From Desulfosporosinus acididurans (GTDB lineage Bacteria > Bacillota > Desulfitobacteriia > Desulfitobacteriales > Desulfitobacteriaceae): 64,000 bases of DNA. The notes under the pieces were generated by a model, which had not been told where the DNA came from, searched no databases, and was given only the letters and a program-made list of their open reading frames with translations. The translations under genes and the position numbers were made by a program. Shown piece by piece: positions 16,486-25,465 of the stretch. Numbering within the stretch: the stretch's first letter is position 1; each line of letters opens with the position of its first letter. The stretch is taken from NCBI RefSeq assembly GCF_001029285.1, contig NZ_LDZY01000004.1, positions 310,001 to 374,000 of the forward strand, read 5' to 3'.

Positions 16486-17566
16486 TCCTTTGCCTATGGG
16501 AAGTTATAGTCCACAGGATGTCATTTTTCTCTTAAAAAACCTCAATGGTCTGATTCGAGAAACAGATTTAAAGACCCGGGAGCGTTTGATTCAATCTGGG
16601 GGACATTATTCGGAAATGCTGCCTATTGAATACCAACCCGGAGAAGACTATCTCCGGCTTTTCCATCAATCATTGCGCGAGAGCTCCTCTAAAGTTGCTG
16701 AAGCAGTGGGGATTGTTTCTGAACAAATTCTGCACAGAAATGGTCCTCAAACGGTCCTTGTGTCCTTAGCACGTGCCGGAACGCCGATTGGGGTGTTAAT
16801 TAAACGTTATCTGCTTGAAAAACGTAATTTAACCCTTCCGCACTACAGTATTTCAATTATCCGCGGGAGGGGTATGGATGAGAATGCACTTGCCTATATA
16901 CTCCAACAACACCCTAACTATAAACTTCAGTTTATCGACGGGTGGACTGGAAAAGGAGCCATAACCAAGACCCTCCAGGAAGCTTGTTTGGACTTTGAAC
17001 AAAAGTATGGATATAAGCTCGATAGTGATTTAGCCGTTCTCACAGACCCAGGGCATTGCGTAAAAACTTTCGGGACTCGAGAAGACTTTCTCATTCCGAG
17101 TGCCTGCTTAAACGCTACGGTCTCTGGTCTGATCAGCAGAACAGTATTAAGAAAGGATTTAATAGGAGAACGGGATTTCCATGGAGCGAGATATTATCGA
17201 GAACTGGAGGCCGAAAATGTTTCAAGTCTTTTTGTCGATACCGTCTCAGAACAATTTAAACGACTCGACAGTGAAGACTTATGGAATCTGCGTCCGGAGA
17301 AACCTGAGGTAACCTGGAAAGGTCAGAAGGATTTGGAGTTGATCCAAAAAACCTATGGAATCGGAGATATCAATTTGATTAAACCCGGCCTTGGGGAAAC
17401 AACGCGGGTGCTTTTACGACGGCTGCCTGAAAGAATCTTGGTCAACAATCCCGATAATCCAAACTTGAAACATATTCAACTGCTGGCCAAGGATAGACAA
17501 GTTTCTGTTGAAGTATTTCCGGGATTGACCTATGCCTGCTGCGGCATCATTAAACAATTGCCATGA
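16451..17566 (+). CDS. StiP-family / PRTase-like protein of the Ter cluster
   Basis: A 371-aa protein of the family named cysteine protease StiP or, in comparative genomics, a phosphoribosyltransferase-like domain of Ter operons. Conserved stretches include LVSLARAGTPIGVLIKR, HYSISIIRGRGMDENAL, FIDGWTGKGAI and AVLTDPGHC. The last ~50 residues (RILVNNPDNPNLKHIQLLA to the end) resemble the Pelota/L7Ae-like RNA-binding domain fused to these proteins. Protease activity is not supported by what I see. GTG 16451 has AAAGGAGAT before it. ATGA overlap with the HAD gene. Confidence 0.82.
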   Translation: MTIRIPRQPIPDPLPMGSYSPQDVIFLLKNLNGLIRETDLKTRERLIQSGGHYSEMLPIEYQPGEDYLRLFHQSLRESSSKVAEAVGIVSEQILHRNGPQTVLVSLARAGTPIGVLIKRYLLEKRNLTLPHYSISIIRGRGMDENALAYILQQHPNYKLQFIDGWTGKGAITKTLQEACLDFEQKYGYKLDSDLAVLTDPGHCVKTFGTREDFLIPSACLNATVSGLISRTVLRKDLIGERDFHGARYYRELEAENVSSLFVDTVSEQFKRLDSEDLWNLRPEKPEVTWKGQKDLELIQKTYGIGDINLIKPGLGETTRVLLRRLPERILVNNPDNPNLKHIQLLAKDRQVSVEVFPGLTYACCGIIKQLP

Positions 17567-18402
17567 CGAAATCTGTTTTATTTGCCAGCGATCTTGACCA
17601 AACTTTAATTTATTCTCGCCGTTCCATAATTCCTTCTCTCCAGGCCGATACTTTTTTATCCGTTGAACAGTTAGATAATCAAGATATTTCATATATGTCT
17701 CCAAGCGCTCTCAAGCTTTTAAAAGAAATATCCCGGCAGATTCTCTTCGTACCTGTTACCACGAGGACGAAGCTACAATATTCTCGGGTTAATTTCCAAG
17801 GTTATGGAATATATCCCCGTTATGCAGTGACGAGTAATGGCGGAACCATAATTAAAGAAGGTCGCGAAGATAAAGGCTGGGAAAAACAGGTACTAGCAGG
17901 ATGGGATTATTGTGCTGAGGCCCGGGATTTGCTCAGAAGGTTCCGGGAAATATCTCATCCTTCCTGGGTACTCAAAGACTCAGACAAACTGGCTGATGAC
18001 CTTTTCTATTATTGTATTGTTGATCGCAGCAAAATCCCTTTTCCTGAATTGGAGGAATTTACACTTTGGGCCGGCAAGATGCATTGGAATCTTTCGCTCC
18101 AAGGGAGAAAGCTTTATCTCATTCCGCGCCATGTCAGTAAAAAGTCTGCCATTCAATATCTTCAGGAAAAAGAAGGCCTAAGTACTCTTGTGGCAGCCGG
18201 AGATTCCCTCTTAGATCTTGAATTGCTGCAAAAAGCTGATGCAGCTTATGCACCGTCTCACGGCGAACTGTATTTGCAATCTCAAACCGGGGGGGTTGCA
18301 ACAAAAAGAATTGACACAAAAGGAATCCAATTTACTACGACAAGCGGAATAAGTGCTGCGGAAGAAATTTTGCAAAACGTCGTTCAGAGGATACTTGTTT
18401 AA
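17563..18402 (+). CDS. HAD-family hydrolase (sucrose-phosphatase-like), Ter cluster
   Basis: A 279-aa HAD phosphatase. Motif I is SDLDQTLIYS (nucleophile Asp near residue 11), motif II VPVTTRTKLQYS, and motif IV AAGDSLLDLELL with the metal-binding Asp near residue 213; the cap between resembles Cof-type/sucrose-phosphatase HADs. It likely dephosphorylates the intermediate made by the two preceding enzymes. Its ATG overlaps the stop of the previous gene (ATGA). It closes the first half of the cluster; 274 bases separate it from terC. Confidence 0.85.
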   Translation: MTKSVLFASDLDQTLIYSRRSIIPSLQADTFLSVEQLDNQDISYMSPSALKLLKEISRQILFVPVTTRTKLQYSRVNFQGYGIYPRYAVTSNGGTIIKEGREDKGWEKQVLAGWDYCAEARDLLRRFREISHPSWVLKDSDKLADDLFYYCIVDRSKIPFPELEEFTLWAGKMHWNLSLQGRKLYLIPRHVSKKSAIQYLQEKEGLSTLVAAGDSLLDLELLQKADAAYAPSHGELYLQSQTGGVATKRIDTKGIQFTTTSGISAAEEILQNVVQRILV

Positions 18403-18676
18403 TGGGAAGTTGTATAATGTATTCATATAAAGTACAATAAGATGTGGTAAACATTGTAAGAATATAGATTAAAATGTATTCTTGTGTTAAAGTAATGGTT
18501 AAAATAACATAATGGAGGAAAAATGTGAAAGTTATGTGAACATCCTAAACTCTTTGTTTTGCGCCTCTTTCTTGTGATATTATCAAAATGAAATCAAAGG
18601 TATTGAAAACGCTAATTGAATTTAAAAAACAAATTTTTAAACGATAATTAACTTGTGACAATAGGAGTGGTTCGAA

Positions 18677-19450
18677 TTGGATTCGGTTTCAACGTTTTTT
18701 CAGGGGATATCGCAAAGTTATGCTCAATTTTTCTCACTCCACGCTTTACTGGCGACTATCTCAGACCCTGTAAGCCTCGGGATTATCGGTTCCTTAATTA
18801 TTTTGGAAGGATTATTATCGGCCGATAATGCTCTCGTCTTAGCTGTTATCGTGCGGGAATTACCCAAGCGACAGCAAAAGAAAGCTCTCTTCTATGGCAT
18901 ATGGGGTGCTTATCTCTTTCGCTTTTTAGCTATTGGTTTTGGAGTCTATCTGGTTCAGATCCGTTGGATTAAGATGATAGGAGCTCTTTACTTGCTCTGG
19001 ATGTCGGCGAAGTATTTCTTCTTTAACAGTGAGGAAGAAGACGCTCCTGTTGAAGGAAAGTCAAAAAGCTTTTGGGGAACTGTCCTTCAGGTAGAAATGA
19101 TGGATATTGCTTTTAGTGTTGATAGTGTTTTAGCTGCTTTTGGAGTAAGCGGGAAGGTTTGGGTACTATTTCTCGGGGCTGTTTTCGGGATTCTAATGAT
19201 GCGGGGAGTTGCCCGAATCTTCCTCATTTTAATTGAGAAGTTCCCTGAACTTGAAACAACGGCCTATATTTTGATCTGTCTCATCGGTGTAAAAATGATG
19301 GCCTCTGTGTTCGGTTATATTGTCCCTGATTCGCTATTTTTTGTGATTTTAGTTGTCGTATTTTTTAGCACATTTCTCTTACATTTCATCAAGTCGCTGG
19401 CTGGCAAAAATAATCCTAAAGACAATGATAAGGAAAGTAAAATATCCTAA
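18677..19450 (+). CDS. terC: TerC family integral membrane protein
   Basis: A 257-aa membrane protein with about seven predicted helices. The TerC signature is clear: EGLLSADNALVLAVIVREL near residue 45 and MMDIAFSVDSVLAAFGV near residue 147, whose acidic residues sit in the membrane and are thought to bind metal. TerC-family proteins act in metal homeostasis (manganese/calcium export for relatives) and with TerD in stress tolerance. TTG 18677 follows AGGAG at 9 bases. It is first of a terC-terD-terD-terD set. Confidence 0.9.
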   Translation: MDSVSTFFQGISQSYAQFFSLHALLATISDPVSLGIIGSLIILEGLLSADNALVLAVIVRELPKRQQKKALFYGIWGAYLFRFLAIGFGVYLVQIRWIKMIGALYLLWMSAKYFFFNSEEEDAPVEGKSKSFWGTVLQVEMMDIAFSVDSVLAAFGVSGKVWVLFLGAVFGILMMRGVARIFLILIEKFPELETTAYILICLIGVKMMASVFGYIVPDSLFFVILVVVFFSTFLLHFIKSLAGKNNPKDNDKESKIS

Positions 19451-19471
19451 ATTTGGAATGGAGGATGAGTC

Positions 19472-20083
19472 GTGGCTGTTATAAACTTACAAAAAGGACA
19501 AAAGATTGATCTGACAAAAGGAAATCCGGGATTGGCGAAAATCATGGTTGGTTTGGGATGGGATGAAGTCGCAAAGACAAAGTCGGGAGGCTTTTTAGGT
19601 AATCTCTTAGGAAGCAAGCCTGCGGAGATTGATTGCGACGCTTCAGCCCTGCTGCTGGATGCCAACGATAAGCTCACATCTAAAGACCGCTTGGTTTATT
19701 TTGGGAATCTTCAAAGTGTGGATAAAAGTGTTAAACATAGCGGGGATAATCTCACAGGTGGCGGAGAAGGGGATGATGAGCAAATCCATGTGGATTTATC
19801 CAGAGTGCCTGGCGAAGTTCACAAAATTGTTTTTGTTGTTAATATCTATGACTGTGTCAGACGGAGACAGGATTTTGGGCACATCGCCAATGCTTTCATT
19901 CGAGTGGTGAATTCCAGTAATGAACAAGAGCTTTGCCGTTTTAATTTAACAGAAGACTATTCTGGGAAAACTAGTTTAATTGTGGCTGAGGTTTATCGCC
20001 ATTCAGGAGAATGGAAATTCGCAGCTATTGGCGAAGCGACTAGAGACGCATCTTTAAGCGAAATTATTCGCCGTTATCAATAA
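19472..20083 (+). CDS. TerD domain protein, divergent copy 1
   Basis: A 203-aa TerD/TerE/CABP1 domain protein with [19 protein letters not shown] at the start and [18 protein letters not shown] in the core. Family members bind calcium with acidic loops. This copy differs from its two neighbours: it has a 12-residue insert after GWDEV, and the usual FDLDAS loop reads IDCDAS. It is also less acidic at the C-terminus. It may therefore bind metal differently. GTG 19472 has GGAGGATGA before it; terC ends 21 bases upstream. Confidence 0.9.
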   Translation: MAVINLQKGQKIDLTKGNPGLAKIMVGLGWDEVAKTKSGGFLGNLLGSKPAEIDCDASALLLDANDKLTSKDRLVYFGNLQSVDKSVKHSGDNLTGGGEGDDEQIHVDLSRVPGEVHKIVFVVNIYDCVRRRQDFGHIANAFIRVVNSSNEQELCRFNLTEDYSGKTSLIVAEVYRHSGEWKFAAIGEATRDASLSEIIRRYQ

Positions 20084-20107
20084 GTATAGTTGAAAGGGGA
20101 TATTACT

Positions 20108-20686
20108 ATGGCTATCAGTTTACAAAAGGGTCAGAAAGTAGATTTAACTAAAGGAAATCCTGGTTTGAAAAAGATTGTGGTTGGTCTTGGCTGGGACGTT
20201 AATAAGTATGATGGCGGCAATGATTTCGATCTCGATGCTTCTGCGTTTATGTTAAATGCTGAGGGAAAAGTGGCCGAGGACAAAAATTTTATTTTCTTTA
20301 ATAATACCTCAAGCCCTGAAGGTTCTGTAGTTCATACGGGAGATAACCGTTCCGGAGTTGGAGAGGGTGATGATGAGCAAATTAAAGTCGACCTCTCTGC
20401 AGTACCAAGCAGTGTGGCTAAGATCTCCTTTGGCATTACGATTCATGAAGCCACGGAACGCCGCCAGAACTTTGGACAAGTTTCCAATTCTTATGTCCGT
20501 GTTCTTAACGAGGAGACAGGCGAAGAGATCATCCGCTATGATCTTGGTGAAGATTTCTCAGTTGAGACAGCCATTGTAGTAGGAGAACTCTATCGTAACA
20601 GTGCAGAGTGGAAATTTAACGCAATCGGCAGTGGATATCAAAATGGACTCGCTGGATTATGCAAAGACTTTGGATTGGATGTTTGA
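20108..20686 (+). CDS. terD: TerD family protein, copy 2
   Basis: A 192-aa TerD-fold calcium-binding stress protein. The whole protein is one domain: [50 protein letters not shown], then [20 protein letters not shown] and a C-terminal [14 protein letters not shown] 20108 is supported by GAAAGGGG 9 bases upstream; an upstream in-frame start overlaps that site. It lies 24 bases after copy 1. Probably cytoplasmic, working with TerC at the membrane. Confidence 0.93.
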   Translation: MAISLQKGQKVDLTKGNPGLKKIVVGLGWDVNKYDGGNDFDLDASAFMLNAEGKVAEDKNFIFFNNTSSPEGSVVHTGDNRSGVGEGDDEQIKVDLSAVPSSVAKISFGITIHEATERRQNFGQVSNSYVRVLNEETGEEIIRYDLGEDFSVETAIVVGELYRNSAEWKFNAIGSGYQNGLAGLCKDFGLDV

Positions 20687-20712
20687 TTCACTAAAATAAT
20701 GAGGTGTTTAGC

Positions 20713-21291
20713 ATGATTAGTTTGCAAAAAGGACAAAAAATTGATTTAACAAAAGGAAATCCAGGGCTTTCGAAGATTATTGTGGGGCTGGGCTGGGATA
20801 CCAATAAATATTCAGGCAGAGCAGATTTTGACCTTGATGCCTCGGCCTTTTTGCTTGACCAAAATGGTCGTGCCGGGGGAATTGAAGACTTCATATTTTA
20901 CAATAATCTCGTAGGCGGAGACGGCTCTGTACAGCACACAGGAGATAACCTCACCGGAGAAGGTGAGGGTGATGATGAACAAATTAAAATTGATTTGGCA
21001 AGCGTGCCCAGTCATGTGGAGAAGATAGCCTTTACCGTAACGATTCACGAGGCGATTGCCCGCGGTCAGAACTTTGGTCAAGTTTCCAACGCCTATGTTC
21101 GTGTTATTAATGAGGTTAACGACCAGGAAATCATGAGATACGACTTAGGAGAGGATTTTTCCGTTGAGACTGCTCTAGTGGTCTGTGAACTCTACCGCCA
21201 TCAGGGAGAATGGAAATTTAATGCGATCGGGAGCGGATTCTCCGGAGGACTTGCAGCCTTGTGCGCAAATTATGGCTTGCAAGCAGGCTGA
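20713..21291 (+). CDS. terD: TerD family protein, copy 3
   Basis: A 192-aa paralogue very close to copy 2, with [50 protein letters not shown] and [20 protein letters not shown]. The calcium-ligand acidic residues are intact. ATG 20713 follows TGAGGTG by 6 bases. It is the last gene of the Ter operon; a strong terminator follows. Copies 2 and 3 look like a local duplication, while copy 1 is older. Confidence 0.93.
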   Translation: MISLQKGQKIDLTKGNPGLSKIIVGLGWDTNKYSGRADFDLDASAFLLDQNGRAGGIEDFIFYNNLVGGDGSVQHTGDNLTGEGEGDDEQIKIDLASVPSHVEKIAFTVTIHEAIARGQNFGQVSNAYVRVINEVNDQEIMRYDLGEDFSVETALVVCELYRHQGEWKFNAIGSGFSGGLAALCANYGLQAG

Positions 21292-21326
21292 TGCCGTAGT
21301 GTGTTAACGATTGATAAATCCATACT

Positions 21327-21367
21327 AAAAGCCGAAGCGAGGTTAGGGAACTTTGCTTCGGCTTTTT
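21327..21367 (+). terminator. intrinsic terminator of the Ter operon
   Basis: AAAGCCGAAGC (21328-21338) pairs with GCTTCGGCTTT (21355-21365), an 11-bp stem ending in a T-run. Confidence 0.93.
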
Positions 21368-21441
21368 CAGGCTAAGGCCAAAAAGTCAACTGAAGGAGAG
21401 AAAACAATTAAGTCATTCTTTGGGATACAAGGAAGTCACTA

Positions 21442-21885
21442 TCAGGCAAAGTACCGAAAGAGTAAGGAAAGCTTTGTTCTATGATCTCTGTCTAAAAAAG
21501 GCTGATATTTCTTAGGGGTTATGATGAGAGCTGTGTCGCGGAATAGATAGACTTTAATTTCTCGGTTAAGAAATGAGGAGTCTTTGTTTTCAAAGATTGT
21601 TAGGAATCCTTCAGTGCATTTTTTAGTAAAGCCGAGTTTTGCCAATTTTGTTTCTAGGTTAGTTAGGTACTCTCGACGTTTTTCGAATTCAACGACGAAA
21701 GGTACTTCTCTTAAATTAAGCGTGAGAAAGAAACTGGCAATTACGGCAAAGGTAAATCCATAAATGAGTAGTTTCGTCTCTATTTGCAGAAGCAAGCGAC
21801 AGAACGTAAGAATCATAAAAGGGGCTGCAAGGGCCAGAAAAGTTTTTATGTAGAATTGCAGGAAGCTTTTTATCCTCATACCCAA
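21442..21885 (-). CDS. hypothetical membrane protein, 147 aa
   Basis: Two predicted membrane helices occupy about residues 12-32 and 38-56 (FLALAAPFMILTFCRLLL; LLIYGFTFAVIASFFLTL). They are followed by a charged cytoplasmic domain of ~90 residues with FEKRREYLTNLETKLAKLGF and TALIITPKKYQPFL. I do not recognise a family. AAGGAGGATTGGGT precedes its ATG on the minus strand. It lies alone between the Ter operon (opposite strand) and the MoeA-like gene. Confidence 0.7.
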   Translation of the reverse strand: MGMRIKSFLQFYIKTFLALAAPFMILTFCRLLLQIETKLLIYGFTFAVIASFFLTLNLREVPFVVEFEKRREYLTNLETKLAKLGFTKKCTEGFLTIFENKDSSFLNREIKVYLFRDTALIITPKKYQPFLDRDHRTKLSLLFRYFA

Positions 21886-22086
21886 TCCTCCTTAAAGAGA
21901 TGTTAAGTAATTTAGGATATTCATCCTGCCTCTGAATTGCTACTAAAAACGTATATCAGTTAAAATCAAAGAGCTTTTCAACTGGCATGAGGCAAAATCA
22001 AAATTGATAAATTATTATCCATAGTTATCCTATATAGACAATTTGCCAATTCGTATAATTCGCTGTATGTAATTGTAATTCAACAT

Positions 22087-22126
22087 AAAAAAATGGCTTA
22101 GAACTTCTCAGCCCTCGGCCATTATT
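22087..22126 (-). terminator. probable terminator after the MoeA-like gene
   Basis: AATGGC (22092-22097) and GCCATT (22118-22123) can pair; on the minus strand the hairpin is followed by a run of seven T. The + strand also has a T-rich flank, so it may work both ways. It lies 60 bases past the stop codon at 22185. Confidence 0.5.
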
Positions 22127-22184
22127 TTTGATTATAGTGCATATCAATAGTTGGGAAACAGTTGTACAGCTTAAGAAGAACCAC

Positions 22185-23207
22185 TTACTTGCCGAAGGAG
22201 CAGCGAGGGTAGGTGCAGGTCGGGCATTCCAGGCAAAGACCTCCATGACCAAGCTTAACAATATCCAGGCGGGTAAGATGTTCTCCAGTAAGGATACGGG
22301 GAGCAACTAAATCAAATACGGTAGTTTTAGAGTACATAACGCAGCCGGGTAAGCCCATAATAGGGACATCTTCTAAATAAGCGAGTAAGAACATGGCGCC
22401 GGGTAAAACAGGAGCGCCATAAGTGATCAGCTGAGCTCCCATTTCCTTGATGGCAGTGGGGGTGACATCGTCAGGATCAACAGACATTCCCCCGCTAACC
22501 AGAATCATCTCTGCACCATGCTTAAGTTGATCCCGGATTGCGCTTTGGATCATAGATACATCGTCGCTGGCAAATGTTTGTTCAAGGGCGATTGATCCCC
22601 AGTTTTCGATTTTTCTTCTTAGCACGGGACCAAATTTATCTTTTATCCGTCCGTGGAAGACTTCACTTCCTGTTGTGACAATTCCAACCTTGAAGGTCTT
22701 CAAAGGGCGAACTTCAAGAATCGGATTAGGAAAAGTTTGGGCAATTCGTTCTGCTTCAAGGATCACCTTTTCATCGATCATCAGTGGAACAACACGAGTT
22801 CCGGCAATTTTATCTCCTTTTTTTACCGGCTGATAATTATGGATAGTGGCCAAGACTACGTCTTCAAGGGTATTTAAAGCTAAGATACCGTCTTCGGAAG
22901 CGTAAAGAAGTCCGTCGAAGGCAGCTGTAAGGTTGATCTTTCCTTCTTTGGGTTCATCGAGATTTAGGCCCGGGCCTCTAACCGATCGGGCAAGGCGCTC
23001 AGCCGCTTCGTTTTCATGGATGAGCCCTGGTGTTTGATCCCAGACATAGATATGTTCTTTCCCCATTCCGAGAAGAACGGGGATATCTTCTTTGCGGATG
23101 ATATGTCCTTTGCGAAAACGCGGACCCTTGACAACTCCGGGAATGATTTCCGTCATGTCGTGAATTAAGACTGCACCGACAGCATCCTGAACTTTGATTT
23201 TTTCCAT
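22185..23207 (-). CDS. MoeA-like molybdopterin-binding protein with C-terminal Cys cluster
   Basis: A 340-aa protein. The central and C-terminal part is a MoaB/Mog/MoeA molybdopterin-binding domain (FKVGIVTTGSEVFHGRIKD; ILVSGGMSVDPDDVTPTAI; VPIMGLPGCVMY). The N-terminus is not a full MoeA domain set. The last 20 residues add a CLECPTCTYPRC cluster that could hold an Fe-S centre or zinc. Such proteins occur beside XdhC-type genes in Clostridia and probably help mature or insert molybdenum cofactor. GGAGGCTATCCT lies before its ATG. It is divergent from the XdhC gene. Confidence 0.85.
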   Translation of the reverse strand: MEKIKVQDAVGAVLIHDMTEIIPGVVKGPRFRKGHIIRKEDIPVLLGMGKEHIYVWDQTPGLIHENEAAERLARSVRGPGLNLDEPKEGKINLTAAFDGLLYASEDGILALNTLEDVVLATIHNYQPVKKGDKIAGTRVVPLMIDEKVILEAERIAQTFPNPILEVRPLKTFKVGIVTTGSEVFHGRIKDKFGPVLRRKIENWGSIALEQTFASDDVSMIQSAIRDQLKHGAEMILVSGGMSVDPDDVTPTAIKEMGAQLITYGAPVLPGAMFLLAYLEDVPIMGLPGCVMYSKTTVFDLVAPRILTGEHLTRLDIVKLGHGGLCLECPTCTYPRCSFGK

Positions 23208-23426
23208 AGGATAGCCTCCAATACATTACATTAGTGATTAAAAAGTGTTTTTACTAAATATTTAATCATGTTTGTCTCTATCCTGCATGGTATCCTATTC
23301 TTGTGAAGAGGTCAAGAAGTGAGAGTTTCACGATGGGATGAATAAGTGAGTGTATAGCAAAGGATTTATTGATATAATAATAAAATGCTCTTAAACGAAT
23401 AACAAGTTGATCAGGGAGGGGAGCTA

Positions 23427-24518
23427 ATGGAGCAAGAGGTTTTCCAGGGATTAAAGAGGGTATTAGAACAAAATATTGAGGCGGCATTGGTTACAATTTG
23501 CAGTGTTTTAGGCTCAACTCCGCGTAAGCCTGGAGTGAAAATGTTGGTTTATGCTGATGGAACAACGGTGGGAACTATTGGCGGCGGATGCGGGGAGGCT
23601 GAAGCTCGGCGGGAAGCCCTTAATGTATTGAAATCTCGTTCAACGAAATTACATACTTTGAATATGACCGCAGATATTGCCCAAGAAGAGGGGATGGTCT
23701 GCGGAGGCGTGATGGGACTCTTAATTGAATATTTGGGTTCCCAGTGTCCCAATGAACAAATTCAGTTTTACCAGGACTATCTTAATGCTTTAGAAAAGCA
23801 AAATTTCCCGCTCTTAATGACGGTTCTGGAAGCCCCCGTGAAACAGTTGATCGGGAAAAAGTTGTTTCTAAGTAATACCGGAGAGGTTGTTGGTGATCTT
23901 GGCCAGGAAAATCTTAATCAAGCAGGGTTAGCTTATGCTCAAAGCACAATCAAATATTCCAAAGCGGTTCTTATGAATTTAGATTCTGAGTTGACTTTTA
24001 TCGATGGTACAAGGTCAAAGGCCGCTTATCGCTTGTTGCTTGAACCACCGTCTTCTTCGGTAGAATTGTTGATTTTAGGGGCTGGGCATATTGCTTTACC
24101 TCTGGCAGCCATGGCCAAAATCCTCGGTTATGAGATAACTGTTGTTGATGATCGGCCAAGTTTTGCTAATTCGGTGCGGTTTACTATGGCAGACCGTATT
24201 GTTTGTGACGATTTTGCAGCAGTTCTGGATTCCCTGACGATTACACCGGAAACCTATGTTGTTATCGTTACTCGAGGTCATCGTTATGATAAGGTATGTT
24301 TAAAAAAGGTGATTACGCAACAGGCTGCTTACGTCGGTATGATCGGCAGCCGCAGGAGAGTTAAGGCTTTGAAAACTGAATTAGAAGAGGAAGGCATACC
24401 TAAGGCGTTTCTGCAAAAACTCTATTCCCCCATTGGCCTGAATATTGGAGCTGAAACTCCTGAAGAGATTGCAGTCTGCATTCTCGCAGAATTAATAAAA
24501 GTTCAAAAAGGGGTTTAA
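23427..24518 (+). CDS. XdhC/CoxI family protein
   Basis: A 363-aa protein of the family that binds molybdenum cofactor and promotes its sulfuration and insertion into xanthine dehydrogenase-like hydroxylases. The N-terminal XdhC/CoxI domain has TICSVLGSTPRKPGVKMLV and GTIGGGCGEAEARREAL. The C-terminal Rossmann-type domain has LLILGAGHIALPLAAMAK and VGMIGSRRRVKAL. AGGGAGGGGAGC lies before ATG 23427. The target hydroxylase is not in the window. Divergent promoter region shared with the MoeA-like gene (219 bases). Confidence 0.9.
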   Translation: MEQEVFQGLKRVLEQNIEAALVTICSVLGSTPRKPGVKMLVYADGTTVGTIGGGCGEAEARREALNVLKSRSTKLHTLNMTADIAQEEGMVCGGVMGLLIEYLGSQCPNEQIQFYQDYLNALEKQNFPLLMTVLEAPVKQLIGKKLFLSNTGEVVGDLGQENLNQAGLAYAQSTIKYSKAVLMNLDSELTFIDGTRSKAAYRLLLEPPSSSVELLILGAGHIALPLAAMAKILGYEITVVDDRPSFANSVRFTMADRIVCDDFAAVLDSLTITPETYVVIVTRGHRYDKVCLKKVITQQAAYVGMIGSRRRVKALKTELEEEGIPKAFLQKLYSPIGLNIGAETPEEIAVCILAELIKVQKGV

Positions 24519-24520
24519 CA

Positions 24521-24595
24521 ATGTCTGAAAAGTTTTTGTCGAAACAGTGGTGTGGACGATGTGCGCAGATTAATTGCCTTACATATGATAAGTAA
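24521..24595 (+). CDS. possible 24-aa cysteine-containing peptide behind the XdhC gene
   Basis: Two bases after the XdhC stop, ATG 24521 opens a 24-codon frame MSEKFLSKQWCGRCAQINCL plus four residues. AAAAAGGGG lies 8 bases upstream. The CGRC plus Cys pattern could bind a metal. It may be a real small partner of the molybdenum genes, or the decayed start of a lost gene. Confidence 0.35.
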   Translation: MSEKFLSKQWCGRCAQINCLTYDK

Positions 24596-24695
24596 TGAAT
24601 ATTAGAGTAATTCGAAGGAAAATAGACATTAACTAACTTTATCCCGAGAAAATTATAGACTATTCAAGGATATCACGAATATGTATAAATTTTTA

Positions 24696-24723
24696 TTGAC
24701 AACACCAAACTTTGTGCTAAAAT
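24696..24723 (+). promoter_or_regulatory. promoter for speD
   Basis: TTGACA (24696-24701) and TAAAAT (24718-24723) with a 16-bp spacer, about 95 bases upstream of the speD start. The leader contains a short TGGG-AGGAC-CCA hairpin (24740-24752). I do not see a SAM riboswitch core in it. Confidence 0.65.
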
Positions 24724-24817
24724 TTAACCTGATGGAAATTTGGGAGGACCCATTTTAAGAATGTGGTTTGCTCAGATTCCTTCATGTTTTTAGTAGAAAA
24801 GGGGGCAAAGATCACAA

Positions 24818-25195
24818 TTGGCAAATTCTCTTGGACGTCATGTGTTGGCTGAAATTTATGGGTGTAGTTTCGACATTTTAAACGATAGGGAAAAAGTCGA
24901 AGCATTAATGGTCGACGCAGCCCTGGAGGCAGGTGCTGAGGTGCGTGAGGTAGCGTTTCATAAGTTTAGTCCTCAAGGAGTAAGTGGGGTAGTTGTTATA
25001 TCAGAATCTCACTTAGCCATCCACACTTGGCCGGAACTTGGATATGCGGCAGTTGACGTCTTTACTTGCGGGGACCGTGTCAATCCCTGGGATGCATGTA
25101 ATTATCTGACGGATCATTTCAAAGCGGGTCATATGACAGCAACAGAAATTAAGCGAGGAATTGTAGAGGATCCTAAGAAAGCGGTAAATATTTAG
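24818..25195 (+). CDS. speD: S-adenosylmethionine decarboxylase proenzyme
   Basis: A 125-aa prokaryotic class SAM decarboxylase. It makes decarboxylated SAM, the aminopropyl donor for spermidine. The self-cleavage site is in [18 protein letters not shown], where the Ser before His (near residue 68) becomes the pyruvoyl group; [12 protein letters not shown] and [15 protein letters not shown] are also conserved. The start is TTG 24818, in line with the usual N-terminus [18 protein letters not shown] lies rather far (13 bases). No speE is adjacent. A strong terminator follows at 25291. Confidence 0.93.
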   Translation: MANSLGRHVLAEIYGCSFDILNDREKVEALMVDAALEAGAEVREVAFHKFSPQGVSGVVVISESHLAIHTWPELGYAAVDVFTCGDRVNPWDACNYLTDHFKAGHMTATEIKRGIVEDPKKAVNI

Positions 25196-25290
25196 GAGGG
25201 ATATTTATTTTACTCCGGACTAAAACGAGTGCGGATAAAGAAATTCTGACTTATATCAAGCAAAAGTTTGACTTTCTGAAGGGTACTAGA

Positions 25291-25331
25291 TAGACCTTGT
25301 AACTGAAGAAGTTGCAAGGTCTATTATATTT
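25291..25331 (+). terminator. intrinsic terminator after speD
   Basis: TAGACCTTGTAAC (25291-25303) pairs with GTTGCAAGGTCTA (25311-25323) with one G-T wobble, followed by TTATATTT. The 95 bases between speD and the hairpin hold an open frame behind a good GGAGGG but with no normal start codon. Confidence 0.8.
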
Positions 25332-25465
25332 CGAGTGGCGTTTTACATACAATAAGAATAATAATGTCATATTATCTGTAAGAATAAATAACTGGGCAGG
25401 ACTTTTACTAAATATCTAGAATAAGTAATAGGTTAATGTCTGAATGGAGAACAAGGAGCGATAAC

